Source: Kribbella sp. ALI-6-A
GTDB taxonomy: Bacteria > Actinomycetota > Actinomycetes > Propionibacteriales > Kribbellaceae
Assembly: GCF_001984195.1 (NCBI RefSeq)
Contig: NZ_MTQN01000012.1
Span: 992,001-1,056,000, forward strand
Length of the DNA: 64,000 bases
Direction of reading: 5' to 3'
The notes below the pieces were generated by a model. The model saw nothing but the letters and a program-made list of their open reading frames with translations. It searched no databases and had not been told where the DNA came from. A program made the translations under genes and the position numbers. Below are positions 16,722 through 24,936 of this stretch, in pieces. Every line of letters begins with the position of its first letter. Positions within the stretch are counted from its first letter, which is position 1.

Positions 16722-17957
16722 TCAGGAGCTGATCTGGTCGGCCCGTTTCTGCAGGTAGTCGCGCTCCGGCATCGACGTCGTACGCCGGGCCGCCAGCAGG
16801 TAGCTCGCCCGAGCGCCGTCCAAGTCGCCGGACATCTCCAGCAGGTGGGCCCGGACCGCCTCCAGTCGGTGGTGGTCCTTCATCCGGCCGTCCGTGTCCA
16901 GCGGCTCGAGCAGCGCCAGGCCCTCCTTCGGGCCGACGGCCATGCCGACCGCGACCGCGTGATTGAGCCGGACCATCGGGTTGTCCGAGATCTGCTCCAG
17001 CACCTGGTAGAGCGCGACGATCTGCCGCCAGTCGGTGTCCTCGGCCCGCTTGGCCGTTCCGTGCACGGCTGCGATCGCCGCCTGCACCTGGTACGGCCCG
17101 AGCTGCGTCCGGGCCAGCGCGTCCGAGACCAGCTGCTCCCCCTCGGCGATGGCCGCCTCGTTCCACTTCGACCGGTCCTGCTCGGCCAACGGGATCAGCG
17201 AACCGTCGGGCGCGGTCCGGGCCGGCCGCCGGGCGTCGGTGAGCAGCATCAGCGCGAGCAGGCCGGCCACCTCCCCGTCGTCCGGCAGCAGGCGCCGTAC
17301 GCCGCGGGCCAGCCGGATCGCCTCGGTGGTCAGCTCGGCGCTGTGCAGGTCGTCGCCGGACGAGGCGGTGTAGCCCTCGTTGAAGATCAGGTAGAGCACG
17401 TGCAGCACCGCGCCCATCCGCGCGTCCCGCTCGGCCTCCGGCGGCATCTCGAACGTCGAACCGGCCTGCTTGATGCTCCGCTTGGCGCGGCTGATCCGCT
17501 GCGCCATTGTTGCCTCAGGCACCAAAAACGCCGCCGCGATCTGCGCGGTGGTGAGACCGCCGACGGCGCGCAGCGTCAGCGCGATCTGCGAGGCGGGCGA
17601 CAGCGACGGGTGGCAGCACAGGAACAGCAGGGTCAGCGTGTCGTCCCGCCCGCCCAGGTCGTCGATCTCCGGACTGGGAGCGACGAACTCCTCCGGCGAC
17701 GCCATCGTCGCCGCGTTCTCCTCGCGTTTGCGCCGCGCCGACTCGCTGCGGAGCAGGTCGGTCAGCCGCCGCGACCCGACCCGGATCAGCCAGCCCCGCG
17801 GGTTGTCCGGCACTCCCTCGCCCGGCCACTGCTGGGACGCGGCGAGCAACGCCTCCTGAACCGCTTCCTCGGCCAGGTCGAAGTGCCCGTAGTGCCGGAC
17901 CAGCGCGCTGAGCACCTGCGGTGCCTGCTCCCGCAGCAGCATCTCGAAGTCGCTCAC
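16722..17957 (-). CDS. ECF42-type RNA polymerase sigma factor
   Basis: A 411-residue ECF sigma factor with the long C-terminal extension (DUF6596 / TPR-like) that defines group ECF42. Region 2 is near residues 15-75 (DLAEEAVQEALLAASQQWP, NPRGWLIRVGSRRLTDLLR), region 4 near 120-175 (LTLRAVGGLTTAQIAAAFLV), then about 230 helical residues such as FNEGYTASSGDDLHSAELTTEAIRLAR. ECF42 factors lack an anti-sigma factor and are encoded with YCII/DGPF proteins; here that partner starts 49 bp upstream. The extension is needed for activity in studied members. It probably directs its own operon. Confidence 0.9.
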   Translation of the reverse strand: MSDFEMLLREQAPQVLSALVRHYGHFDLAEEAVQEALLAASQQWPGEGVPDNPRGWLIRVGSRRLTDLLRSESARRKREENAATMASPEEFVAPSPEIDDLGGRDDTLTLLFLCCHPSLSPASQIALTLRAVGGLTTAQIAAAFLVPEATMAQRISRAKRSIKQAGSTFEMPPEAERDARMGAVLHVLYLIFNEGYTASSGDDLHSAELTTEAIRLARGVRRLLPDDGEVAGLLALMLLTDARRPARTAPDGSLIPLAEQDRSKWNEAAIAEGEQLVSDALARTQLGPYQVQAAIAAVHGTAKRAEDTDWRQIVALYQVLEQISDNPMVRLNHAVAVGMAVGPKEGLALLEPLDTDGRMKDHHRLEAVRAHLLEMSGDLDGARASYLLAARRTTSMPERDYLQKRADQISS

Positions 17958-18006
17958 CCGCTCACCTCGCTTCGCTCCGCCGCGGCGCGATCGAGCGCCG
18001 TCCTGC

Positions 18007-18372
18007 TCACATCTCCAGCCCGGACGCGTCCATCACCGGGCGCACCTCCACCGCGACGTACTCGGCGTCCGGCATGCGCGCGGCGTACTCGATCGCCTGG
18101 TCGATGTTTTCGCACTCCACCAGGTAGAAGCCGGCCAGGTGCTCCTTGGCCTCGGCGTACGGGCCGTCGGTGGTGCTGCGGGTGTTGTCGGCGTCCACCC
18201 AGATCGTCCGGCTGGTGATCGGGTCGGCCAGACCGGCCGCACTGACCAGCAGGCCCTGCTCGGTGAGTTCACGCGTCAGCTCCTGGTGGGAGCGGGACAG
18301 GTCCTCCCGCTGCTCGGCGGACAGCCCCGCCCAGCTCTCCGGGTTGGAGTAGATCAGCAGCATGTACTTCAC
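18007..18372 (-). CDS. YCII-related (DGPF-domain) protein, ECF42 partner
   Basis: A 121-residue ferredoxin-like-fold protein starting VKYMLLIYSNPESWAGLS, with the TTDGPYAEAKEHLAGFYLVE stretch that contains the DGP(F/Y) signature. Proteins of this family are the regular genomic partners and presumed regulon members of ECF42 sigma factors. The GTG at 18372 matches the usual family start; an in-frame ATG at 18381 adds three residues. Biochemical activity is unknown; relatives of YciI have been proposed as enzymes with a conserved His-Asp pair. Confidence 0.85.
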   Translation of the reverse strand: MKYMLLIYSNPESWAGLSAEQREDLSRSHQELTRELTEQGLLVSAAGLADPITSRTIWVDADNTRSTTDGPYAEAKEHLAGFYLVECENIDQAIEYAARMPDAEYVAVEVRPVMDASGLEM

Positions 18373-18543
18373 GGTCACCATCCTGACGGTCAGCGAGGTC
18401 TCTGTGACCCCCTCTCACCCGGTACGTCGGAACGGGCGCCGCCGATTCGACAACGGCGGTCATGTCGAGGTGACCCCCTACGGCCCCGACGTCCCCGGTG
18501 AGAGCGACGCCCGGCCCGGGCGTCGCGCCGTACTGGAGGACCC

Positions 18544-19932
18544 ATGCAGAACGCACCTGATCCGAGGCGCTGGGCAGCGCTGGCCCTGCTCTGCCTGACC
18601 GGTTTCATGATCATTCTCGACGCTTCGATCGTGCTGGTCGCCGTGCCGTCGATGGAACGCGACCTGACCTTCTCGACCGGCGGGGTGCAGTGGGTGCCGA
18701 GCGGCTACGCCCTGATGTTCGGCGGTCTGCTGCTGCTCGGCGGCCGGGTGTCCGACCTGCTGGGCCGGCGGCGAGTCCTGATCGCTGGACTGGCCGTCTT
18801 CGCCGGCTCGTCCCTGCTGTGTGGCTTCGCCTGGAGTGGTGATGCGCTGGTCCTGGCTCGTGGCCTGCAGGGCATCGCGGCCGCCGTACTGGCTCCCAGT
18901 GCGCTGTCCATCGTGATGACCACGTTCCCGGACGGCCCGGAGCGCAACAAGGCGCTGGGCATCTGGGGAGCGACCAGTGGTGTCGGTGGCACGGCCGGAT
19001 CGCTGATCGGCGGTCCAGTGACGGATGGACTCGGCTGGCAGTGGATCTTCTTCATCAACGTGCCCGTCTGCCTGCTGGTGATCGCACTGGCGCCTGTGCT
19101 GCTGCAGGACAGCCGTGGTCCCGGCAAGCGCGGCTTCGACTTCACCGGCGCGCTCACCGTGACCGCTGGACTCATAGTGCTCGTGTACGCCGTGATCCAG
19201 GCGCCCGAGTCGTCCGCTGGTCGCACCACGCTGCTGGCTCTCGTCTCGGCGGCTCTGTTCGCCCTGTTCGTACTGGTGGAGCAGCGATCGTCCGCTCCAC
19301 TGCTACCGCTGCGGCTGTTCCGATCGCGCGCACTGGTCGGCGGGAATCTGATCACGATCGCCTTCGGCCTCGGCGCCTTCGGCCTGAACTTCGTCTACAC
19401 CCAGTACGCCCAGCTCGCACTCGGTCTCTCGGCGATCCGGTACGGGCTGATGTCGTCGGTTCTGGCGGCCGCAGCGGTTTGCGGCTCGATGGTCGGCCAG
19501 AACCTGGTGACCCGGATCGGCACCCGTCCGGTCGCCGTTGGATCGCTGCTGCTGACCGGTGTGGGCGCGACTGGGATGAGCCGGCTGACCATCGACTCCG
19601 GCTACTTCGAGCTGGCCTTCTGGGGGCTCGCGATCTTCGGCGCGGGTCTGGGCGCCGGTACGGTCGCCGGGGCCATCGCCGCACTCGGGGACGTGGCCGG
19701 GGACGACTCCGGTGTCGCGTCGGGGCTGCAGAACGCCTGCTTCCAGATCGGCGGGGCGGTCGGCATCGCCGTACTGTCTGCTGTCGCTACGGCTCACACC
19801 AGCGGCTCCTCGCCGGCTGCACTGACCGCTGGCTACCAGGTGGCTTTCGCAGCGTGCTGGGCGTTCGTGGCAGTAGGACTCGTCGGAGCCGCACTGCTGG
19901 TGACCCGCAAACGAGCGCTGGTCGCGGTTTAG
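18544..19932 (+). CDS. MFS drug-exporter-like transporter (DHA2 family)
   Basis: A 462-residue inner-membrane transporter with 14 predicted hydrophobic segments, typical of the EmrB/QacA DHA2 family. Markers include LDASIVLVAVPSMERDL in helix 1, GGRVSDLLGRRRVLIAG (motif A) near residue 68, and LVLARGLQGIAAAVLAPSAL (motif B region). ATG 18544 has TGGAGGA upstream. It lies between two YCII genes and is divergent from the ECF42 operon, which suggests an export function linked to that stress response; the substrate is unknown. Its stop overlaps the convergent YCII gene by 4 bp. Confidence 0.88.
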   Translation: MQNAPDPRRWAALALLCLTGFMIILDASIVLVAVPSMERDLTFSTGGVQWVPSGYALMFGGLLLLGGRVSDLLGRRRVLIAGLAVFAGSSLLCGFAWSGDALVLARGLQGIAAAVLAPSALSIVMTTFPDGPERNKALGIWGATSGVGGTAGSLIGGPVTDGLGWQWIFFINVPVCLLVIALAPVLLQDSRGPGKRGFDFTGALTVTAGLIVLVYAVIQAPESSAGRTTLLALVSAALFALFVLVEQRSSAPLLPLRLFRSRALVGGNLITIAFGLGAFGLNFVYTQYAQLALGLSAIRYGLMSSVLAAAAVCGSMVGQNLVTRIGTRPVAVGSLLLTGVGATGMSRLTIDSGYFELAFWGLAIFGAGLGAGTVAGAIAALGDVAGDDSGVASGLQNACFQIGGAVGIAVLSAVATAHTSGSSPAALTAGYQVAFAACWAFVAVGLVGAALLVTRKRALVAV

Positions 19933-20276
19933 GGCGCGGAGAGCAGGGTTTCCCGCAACTCGACGCGGTCGCCGACGACGGCGGAGACCTGCCCGGCGAT
20001 CTCTTGGGCCCGCTCGTCGGACGTGTCGATCATGAAGAAGCCCGCGATCTGCTCCTTCGCCTCGCCGAACGGCCCGTCGGTGACCACCCGGACGCCGTCG
20101 CGGATCTGGACGACCTTGCCGGCGCTGGGGAAGTCGAGGCCTTCGGAGCTGACCAGTTCGCCGGACGCGGCCAGCTCGTGCTTGAGCTCGGTGAGGGCGC
20201 GGATCGTCGCGACGTCCTCGCCGGAGCCGGTCCAGGTGGTGTCGGTGTCGCCGAAGATGAGTACCAGGTACTTCAT
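19929..20276 (-). CDS. Second YCII-related (DGPF-domain) protein
   Basis: A 115-residue paralogue of the protein at 18007, starting MKYLVLIFGDTDTTW and containing VTDGPFGEAKEQIAGFFMID with the full DGPF signature. GGAGG directly abuts the ATG at 20276, an unusually tight spacing. No sigma factor gene lies beside it, but the ECF42 gene is 2 kb away across the MFS gene, so it could belong to the same regulon. The frame is open further upstream, but that part covers hairpins and is not coding. Confidence 0.82.
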   Translation of the reverse strand: MKYLVLIFGDTDTTWTGSGEDVATIRALTELKHELAASGELVSSEGLDFPSAGKVVQIRDGVRVVTDGPFGEAKEQIAGFFMIDTSDERAQEIAGQVSAVVGDRVELRETLLSAP

Positions 20277-20297
20277 CCTCCGGATGCTAACGAACAG

Positions 20298-20368
20298 ACC
20301 GGACCCCGCAAGCCAGTTCGCTTGCGGGGTCCGGTCGCTCAACCGTTCACGGGCCCTGAAGGGCCCGT
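20298..20368 (-). terminator. Two tandem hairpins downstream of the DUF6131 gene
   Basis: Hairpin one (20349-20368) is ACGGGCCC-TGAA-GGGCCCGT. Hairpin two (20298-20335) has a perfect 16-bp stem, with left arm 20298-20313, right arm 20320-20335 and a 6-nt loop. Both follow the stop of the minus-strand DUF6131 gene and lie before the YCII gene start, so they separate the two transcripts. Confidence 0.75.
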
Positions 20369-20371
20369 CGA

Positions 20372-20527
20372 TCAGAACCAGTGTTTGCGTCCCCCGACAG
20401 CACGACCGGTCGATCCGAGGAGGAAGAGCACCGCTCCGACCACGAGCAGGATGACCCCGAGCGTCCACAGGATCGAGATCTTCAGCACCAGACCCAGCAC
20501 GAGCAGGATCAGTCCGAGGATGAGCAT
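20372..20527 (-). CDS. DUF6131 small membrane protein
   Basis: A 51-residue protein, MLILGLILLVLGLVLKISI then LWTLGVILLVVGAVLFLLG, ending STGRAVGGRKHWF. This two-helix hairpin with a basic GRxVGGRxH tail is the DUF6131 family, widespread and uncharacterised in actinobacteria. AAAGGAG lies 7 bp before ATG 20527. It was recognised inside a longer open frame whose upstream part is not credible. Confidence 0.85.
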   Translation of the reverse strand: MLILGLILLVLGLVLKISILWTLGVILLVVGAVLFLLGSTGRAVGGRKHWF

Positions 20528-20624
20528 GAATTCTCCTTTGTCCGTACGCCGCCCAGGCGGGAAGCGGCCCTCCAGACCAGTGCCCCGGGGTGTGAACCGA
20601 TCAAACGTCCAACAATCGTTTGAA

Positions 20625-21398
20625 TCAATTCCAGCGGAATCGGGGAGTCCGTTTCCCGGTGAACGCGCGGACACCTTCGGTCAGTTCGCCGCTCGCGATC
20701 GTCTCCTGGTACCGCTTGTCCGCGGCCGGTTCGGCGTCCTCACCGGCCAGCAGCGAGGTCACCGTCTCCTTGGCCGAGCGGATCGTCAGCTGTGACCGGG
20801 CGACCAGCTTGGCCGCGAACGCGTCCACTTCCACGTCCAGGTCGTCGGCGGCCACGACCCGGTCGACCAGTCCCTTCAGCTCCGCCTGACCGGCCGACAG
20901 CAGCTCTCCGCTGAACAGCAGGTACTTCGTGGTCGCCGGCCCGACCAGGTCGAGCAGGACCTTGATCGCGGCCGGTGGATAGACCACTCCGATCCGCGCC
21001 GGCGTGACGCCGAGCGTGCTGCCGTGGGCCGCGAACCGGAAGTCGCAGTTGACCGCGATCTCCAGACCGCCGCCGATGCAGTGGCCGCGGATCACTGCGA
21101 GCGTCGGCTTCGGAAACTGCCTCAGCGCCGCCTGCGCCCGCAGGTTCGCGGTCCGGATCTCGGCCATCGGGTCGTTCGGATCGGTCCCGGCGACCAGCTC
21201 GGTGATGTCCGCTCCCGCCGAGAACGTCGGTCCGGCGCCGGAGACCACCAGCACCTTGACCGCGGGGTCGGCGGCGAGCGGCTCGAGCAGTCCGGGCAGC
21301 GCCTCCCACATCTGGCGGGTCAGGGCGTTGCGCTTGTCCACCCGGTCGATCACCAACCGGGACACCTCACCGGTCACGATGCTGAAGCCCTGGTTCAT
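20625..21398 (-). CDS. Enoyl-CoA hydratase/isomerase family protein
   Basis: A 257-residue crotonase-fold enzyme. The oxyanion-hole motifs are FSAGADITELVAG near residue 55 and HCIGGGLEIAVNCDFRFAA near 105. A Glu in the second motif region is present, but the usual second catalytic Glu position is replaced in VTPARIGVVYPPAAIKVLL, where most hydratases have E or D after the Gly; substrate and reaction are therefore uncertain. It acts on acyl-CoA thioesters in the cytoplasm. No fatty-acid oxidation partners are nearby. Confidence 0.8.
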   Translation of the reverse strand: MNQGFSIVTGEVSRLVIDRVDKRNALTRQMWEALPGLLEPLAADPAVKVLVVSGAGPTFSAGADITELVAGTDPNDPMAEIRTANLRAQAALRQFPKPTLAVIRGHCIGGGLEIAVNCDFRFAAHGSTLGVTPARIGVVYPPAAIKVLLDLVGPATTKYLLFSGELLSAGQAELKGLVDRVVAADDLDVEVDAFAAKLVARSQLTIRSAKETVTSLLAGEDAEPAADKRYQETIASGELTEGVRAFTGKRTPRFRWN

Positions 21399-21582
21399 GA
21401 CTCGCAGTCAAACAGAGCACACGCGCTGCCGCCGCCTGCCAGGTCACATCCGCTGACCGCGCTTTCGAGCGGTACGACGTACGTAATGCGTTAAAACTCG
21501 TGCCGAGTTGTGCGACAGGCCGGTTTGTGTGCTTGACTCCTCCGGTCGATAACGTTTTGGTCTCGGCAGATTGGGAATATCA

Positions 21583-22578
21583 GTGGCTGAAGGACGGCAT
21601 AGACAGGCACGACATCGTCAACCTCACCGCAAGGTGATCCGCCCCGGCATCGTGAAGGTCGCGGTCCCCGGTGCGGCGGTGGCACTGTTGGCCACCGGGT
21701 CGGCAGGTGCTTTCCCCGACCAGGCCCCGACGGTCGAGACCCCGCTCGCCAGCTCTCCCCTGCAGCTGGCGCGTGAGTCCCAGACCAGCCGGGACGCCTA
21801 CCGCCCCTCGCTCAATCTGAAGCCGAGCACCCCGCCCACGGCCAAGCCGAAGGCGCCGCCGGCCGCCAAGCACCTGAAGAAGCAGGCGCCGATCCCGACC
21901 AAGTCGGTGAAGACCCGCGCCGCCGAGACCGTGCAGGCGCTGCCGCCGAAGATCATCGGCAGCAAGTACACCACCACCGATCTGAACGTCTGGACCGCTC
22001 CGGAGTCCAAGGGCGCGCTGCTGACCGTGCTGTCCAAGGGCACCAAGGTCTCGGTCACCGGCAAGGTCAAGGGCATCTGGGCCGAGATCGTCCGCAACGG
22101 CGCGTCCCGCTGGGTCAAGGCCGAGTTCCTGGCCGCCACCAAGCCGGTCGAGAAGGCCGTCGAGGCCGGCACGGACCCCGAGAGCGCCGACAACGGCGTC
22201 TCGTCCGCGGCCTGCAAGTCCGGCTCCGGCGTCGAGGACGGCCTGACCGCCGACGCGATCCGGGTGCACCGCGCGGTCTGCGCGCTGTTCCCCTCGGTCT
22301 CGTCATACGGCGGTGTGCGCTCCGGCGACGACGGCGAGCACGGCACCGGCCGCGCGCTGGACATCATGGTCACCGGCTCCACCGGCGACGAGATCGCGGC
22401 GTACGTGCGCTCGCACGCCAAGGAGCTCGGCGTCAGCGAGGTCATCTGGGAGCAGCGGATCTGGACCGTGCAGCGCAGCAGCGACGGCTGGCGCGCCATG
22501 GAGGACCGGGGTGGCGCGACCGCCAACCACTTCGACCACGTGCACGTCACCGTCTACGGCAACCAGGGCACGGCTTAG
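21583..22578 (+). CDS. Secreted SH3-domain protein with a metallopeptidase-like C-terminal domain
   Basis: A protein of about 331 residues. A basic N-terminus and hydrophobic VAVPGAAVALLATGSAGAF form a signal peptide or anchor. A Pro/Lys-rich linker (about 75-105) leads to a bacterial SH3-like domain (TTTDLNVWTAPESKGALL, residues about 125-190) and a C-terminal ARB_07466/VldE-like domain (about 225-325) with HGTGRALDIMV and HFDHVHVTVYG, resembling the HxxxxxxD...HxH zinc site of M15-type peptidases. It probably acts on the cell wall. The GTG at 21583 was chosen; TTG 21571 adds four residues. A strong terminator follows. Confidence 0.75.
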   Translation: MAEGRHRQARHRQPHRKVIRPGIVKVAVPGAAVALLATGSAGAFPDQAPTVETPLASSPLQLARESQTSRDAYRPSLNLKPSTPPTAKPKAPPAAKHLKKQAPIPTKSVKTRAAETVQALPPKIIGSKYTTTDLNVWTAPESKGALLTVLSKGTKVSVTGKVKGIWAEIVRNGASRWVKAEFLAATKPVEKAVEAGTDPESADNGVSSAACKSGSGVEDGLTADAIRVHRAVCALFPSVSSYGGVRSGDDGEHGTGRALDIMVTGSTGDEIAAYVRSHAKELGVSEVIWEQRIWTVQRSSDGWRAMEDRGGATANHFDHVHVTVYGNQGTA

Positions 22579-22610
22579 TCACCACTCGGGGCCATCGACC
22601 GCCCTGCCGC

Positions 22611-22643
22611 AAGGGCCCGGACATCACGTCCGGGCCCTTTCGC
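22611..22643 (+). terminator. Rho-independent terminator after the secreted SH3 protein
   Basis: Stem AAGGGCCCGGAC / GTCCGGGCCCTT with an ATCAC loop, followed by TTTCG. It sits between convergent genes and may serve both directions. Confidence 0.85.
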
Positions 22644-22648
22644 CGTTC

Positions 22649-23917
22649 TCAGGGTCTGACGTTGTGGTTCAGGCGGAACAGGTTGTCCGGGTCGTAGCGG
22701 CGCTTGACCGCGCGCAGCCGGGTGAGATCGGCGCTCGAGTACGCCGTCGCGGCGCGGGCCGGGTCGGCGAGGAAGTTGACGAACGTGCGGCCCGTCGGGC
22801 GCAGGACCTCGGCGAGCTCGGGCACCTCCTGGTCGATGATCACCGAGTACGGCGCCTCGCGGTGCGCGACCGGTCCCGCGCCGGGGCCCGGGTTGGCCAT
22901 CGCGCCGGCCCAGTGCCGGATCTCGACCGTCGGGCCGTCGAGCGTCGCAAGCGCGTCGAGCAGGTCGTCAGGCAACTCGTCGACCAGGTCGAGGTAGCGG
23001 GCCGGCGTACCGCCCATCGCGGTCTCGGCGAAGGTGGTCGTGCGCAGCTCACCGGCGACGACCGGGCCGGCCACGGCGTAGAGGGGCTTGAGCAGGTGCT
23101 CGGCGAGCTCGGCGTCTCCGCAGTACAGGACCTTGAGGCCGAGCACGCGGCGGCCGTCGAGGGTCGTCAGGGTGACGGCGGTGCTCAGCTCGTTGGGGAT
23201 CGTCGCGGTCCAGTCGCGGTAGGCCTTCAGGATCTCGGCGGCGGCCTCGAAGTAGACGATGCCGGCGTAGACCTCGTGCACCGGGTAGAGGCGGAACTCG
23301 AGCGAGGTGACGATGCCGAAGTTGCCGGTGCCGCCGCGGATCGCCCAGAACAGGTCGGAGTGCTCGTCAGCCGTGGCGGTGACGACTCGGCCGTCGGCGG
23401 TGACCACCTCGGCGCGGATCACGCTGTCGGCGGCGTACCCGTACTTGCGGGCCAGCCAGCCGATGCCGCCGCCGAGCGTGTAGCCGGTGACGCCGACGTC
23501 GCGCGACGAGCCGGCCAGACCGGCCAGCCCGAACTCCGCCGCGGCGTCGAGCACAGCGCCCCAGCGCACGCCCGGCCCGACCTTCGCAATCCGGCGTTCC
23601 GGGTCGATCAGCAGCGAGGTCATCGCGGACGTCCGCAGCAGGATTCCGCCGTCGGCCGGCACCCGCGTCCCGTGCCCGGTCGCCTGGACCGCGATCGGCA
23701 GCCCGTACTCGCGGGCCGTGCGCACCGCCGCCTGCACGTCGGTCCGCCCGAACGCCTCGGCCACCACCAGCGGCCGCGAGTCGAACGTCGGCACGATCGC
23801 CCGCCGCAGCTCGTCGTACGCCGCCTCGCCCGGCCGGTGGATCGCGCCGTTGAACCCGTTGCCGAGCAGCCCCGCGACGACGTCCGTGCCCGCTGCCTGC
23901 TCCACCTGCACGCTCAT
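22649..23917 (-). CDS. FAD-linked oxidoreductase (berberine-bridge-enzyme type)
   Basis: A 422-residue PCMH-type FAD enzyme. AVQATGHGTRVPADGG contains His82, the expected site of covalent 8-alpha-N1-histidyl FAD attachment. GGGIGWLARKYGYAAD is the FAD-binding glycine motif, and NLFRLNHNVRP is the BBE C-terminal signature. The second, cysteinyl FAD link of bicovalent members is missing (SSRDVGVTGY has no Cys), so the flavin is probably monocovalent. It is encoded downstream of the ECF41 sigma gene and has its own ECF41-like promoter at 23950-23976, so it is the likely regulon target. Substrate unknown. Confidence 0.87.
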   Translation of the reverse strand: MSVQVEQAAGTDVVAGLLGNGFNGAIHRPGEAAYDELRRAIVPTFDSRPLVVAEAFGRTDVQAAVRTAREYGLPIAVQATGHGTRVPADGGILLRTSAMTSLLIDPERRIAKVGPGVRWGAVLDAAAEFGLAGLAGSSRDVGVTGYTLGGGIGWLARKYGYAADSVIRAEVVTADGRVVTATADEHSDLFWAIRGGTGNFGIVTSLEFRLYPVHEVYAGIVYFEAAAEILKAYRDWTATIPNELSTAVTLTTLDGRRVLGLKVLYCGDAELAEHLLKPLYAVAGPVVAGELRTTTFAETAMGGTPARYLDLVDELPDDLLDALATLDGPTVEIRHWAGAMANPGPGAGPVAHREAPYSVIIDQEVPELAEVLRPTGRTFVNFLADPARAATAYSSADLTRLRAVKRRYDPDNLFRLNHNVRP

Positions 23918-23949
23918 GCCCCACTCCGTTCTCCTGGTCTCACCGGTAC

Positions 23950-23976
23950 GTCGAGCGAGGGAGAACGAAATCGACA
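23950..23976 (-). promoter_or_regulatory. ECF41-like promoter of the FAD oxidoreductase gene
   Basis: Reading the minus strand, TGTCGAT (23970-23976) is followed by exactly 16 bp and CGAC (23950-23953). The published ECF41 consensus is TGTCACA-N16-CGTC, so the spacing is exact and the core TGTC and CG.C bases match. It lies 33 bp before the gene start. Confidence 0.6.
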
Positions 23977-23987
23977 GGGCAGGCGAG

Positions 23988-24854
23988 CTAGTTTTCCAGG
24001 GCGCGCAGCCGGGCGGCGTCGGCGAGGATGTTGATCTCGACGATGCGGCCGTCGCGGACCTCGACCGCCATCACGCCGAAGAGTTCGCCGTTCAGCACAG
24101 TGATCACGCCGGGTGCGCCGTTGACTGTCGCCACCTGCGTGTACGGCGACATCCGCGCGAACAGCAGGGCCTGCTCGACGACCTCCCGGGCACCGCGGAC
24201 CAGCCGGGACGCCGCCAGCGCGTCGGCGGGAACGGCACCCGCGTCGGCACGCAGTACGACGTCCGGGTGCAGCAGGGCGAGCAGGCCCTCGAAGTCGCCG
24301 CTGCGGGAGGCCGCGAGGAACGCCTCGATCACCTCACGCTGCCGCCCGGCATCGCCGTCACCTGTCCGCGCACCCTGGACGCGGCGGCGTGCCCGGCTCG
24401 CCAGCTGACGGGTCGCCGCCGAGCTCTTGTCGATGATCGACGCGATCTCGTCGAAGCTCACCCCGAACAGGTCGTGCAGCACGAACGCGAGCCGCTCCGC
24501 GGGCGACAGCGTCTCCAGGACGACCAGCAGCGCCAGCCCGACCGCGTCGGACTGCAGCGCCTCCTCCTCCGGGTCCAGCCGGCTCACCATCGGGTCCGGC
24601 ACCCAGGTGTCGATCGGGTCCTCCCGCCGGGACTTGCGTGAGCGCAGCATGTCCAGGCAGACCCGGGAGACCACCGTGGTGAGCCAGCCGGTCAGGTTGC
24701 TCACCTCGCTGACGTCCGACCGGCTCAGCCGCAGCCAAGCCTCCTGGACCGCGTCGTCCGCCTCACTGAGCGAGCCGAGCATCCGGTACGCGACCGACCG
24801 CAGATGTCCACGGTCCTGCTCGAACCGGCGCGCCAGCTCGTCCTGGTGATCCAC
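23988..24854 (-). CDS. sigJ: ECF41-type sigma factor with SnoaL-like C-terminal domain
   Basis: A 288-residue ECF sigma factor. Region 2 is FEQDRGHLRSVAYRMLGS through DAVQEAWLRLSR (about residues 10-50) and region 4.2 is LFGVSFDEIASIIDKSSAA (about 135-160). A NTF2/SnoaL-like domain (about 175-288) replaces an anti-sigma factor. In ECF41 the extension carries DGGGK and NPDKL motifs that control activity; here they are diverged (ADAGAVPADA and INILADAARL). The GTG at 24854 fits GGAG spacing. A near-perfect ECF41 promoter lies 36-62 bp upstream, so it autoregulates. Target: the oxidoreductase downstream. Confidence 0.87.
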   Translation of the reverse strand: MDHQDELARRFEQDRGHLRSVAYRMLGSLSEADDAVQEAWLRLSRSDVSEVSNLTGWLTTVVSRVCLDMLRSRKSRREDPIDTWVPDPMVSRLDPEEEALQSDAVGLALLVVLETLSPAERLAFVLHDLFGVSFDEIASIIDKSSAATRQLASRARRRVQGARTGDGDAGRQREVIEAFLAASRSGDFEGLLALLHPDVVLRADAGAVPADALAASRLVRGAREVVEQALLFARMSPYTQVATVNGAPGVITVLNGELFGVMAVEVRDGRIVEINILADAARLRALEN

Positions 24855-24889
24855 CGCCACAGTCTCCGTCCACGAGGTTCCACCAGTCC

Positions 24890-24916
24890 GACGTACGGGC
24901 CGTGACACGCGTGACA
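24890..24916 (-). promoter_or_regulatory. ECF41 promoter upstream of the sigJ-like gene
   Basis: On the minus strand TGTCACG (24910-24916) is followed by 16 bp and CGTC (24890-24893), matching the ECF41 consensus TGTCACA-N16-CGTC at all but one position. It lies 36 bp before the GTG at 24854 and indicates autoregulation. It also sits just upstream of the divergent GH16 gene start at 24937. Confidence 0.75.
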
Positions 24917-24936
24917 GCCGCACCGATGATGGGGTG

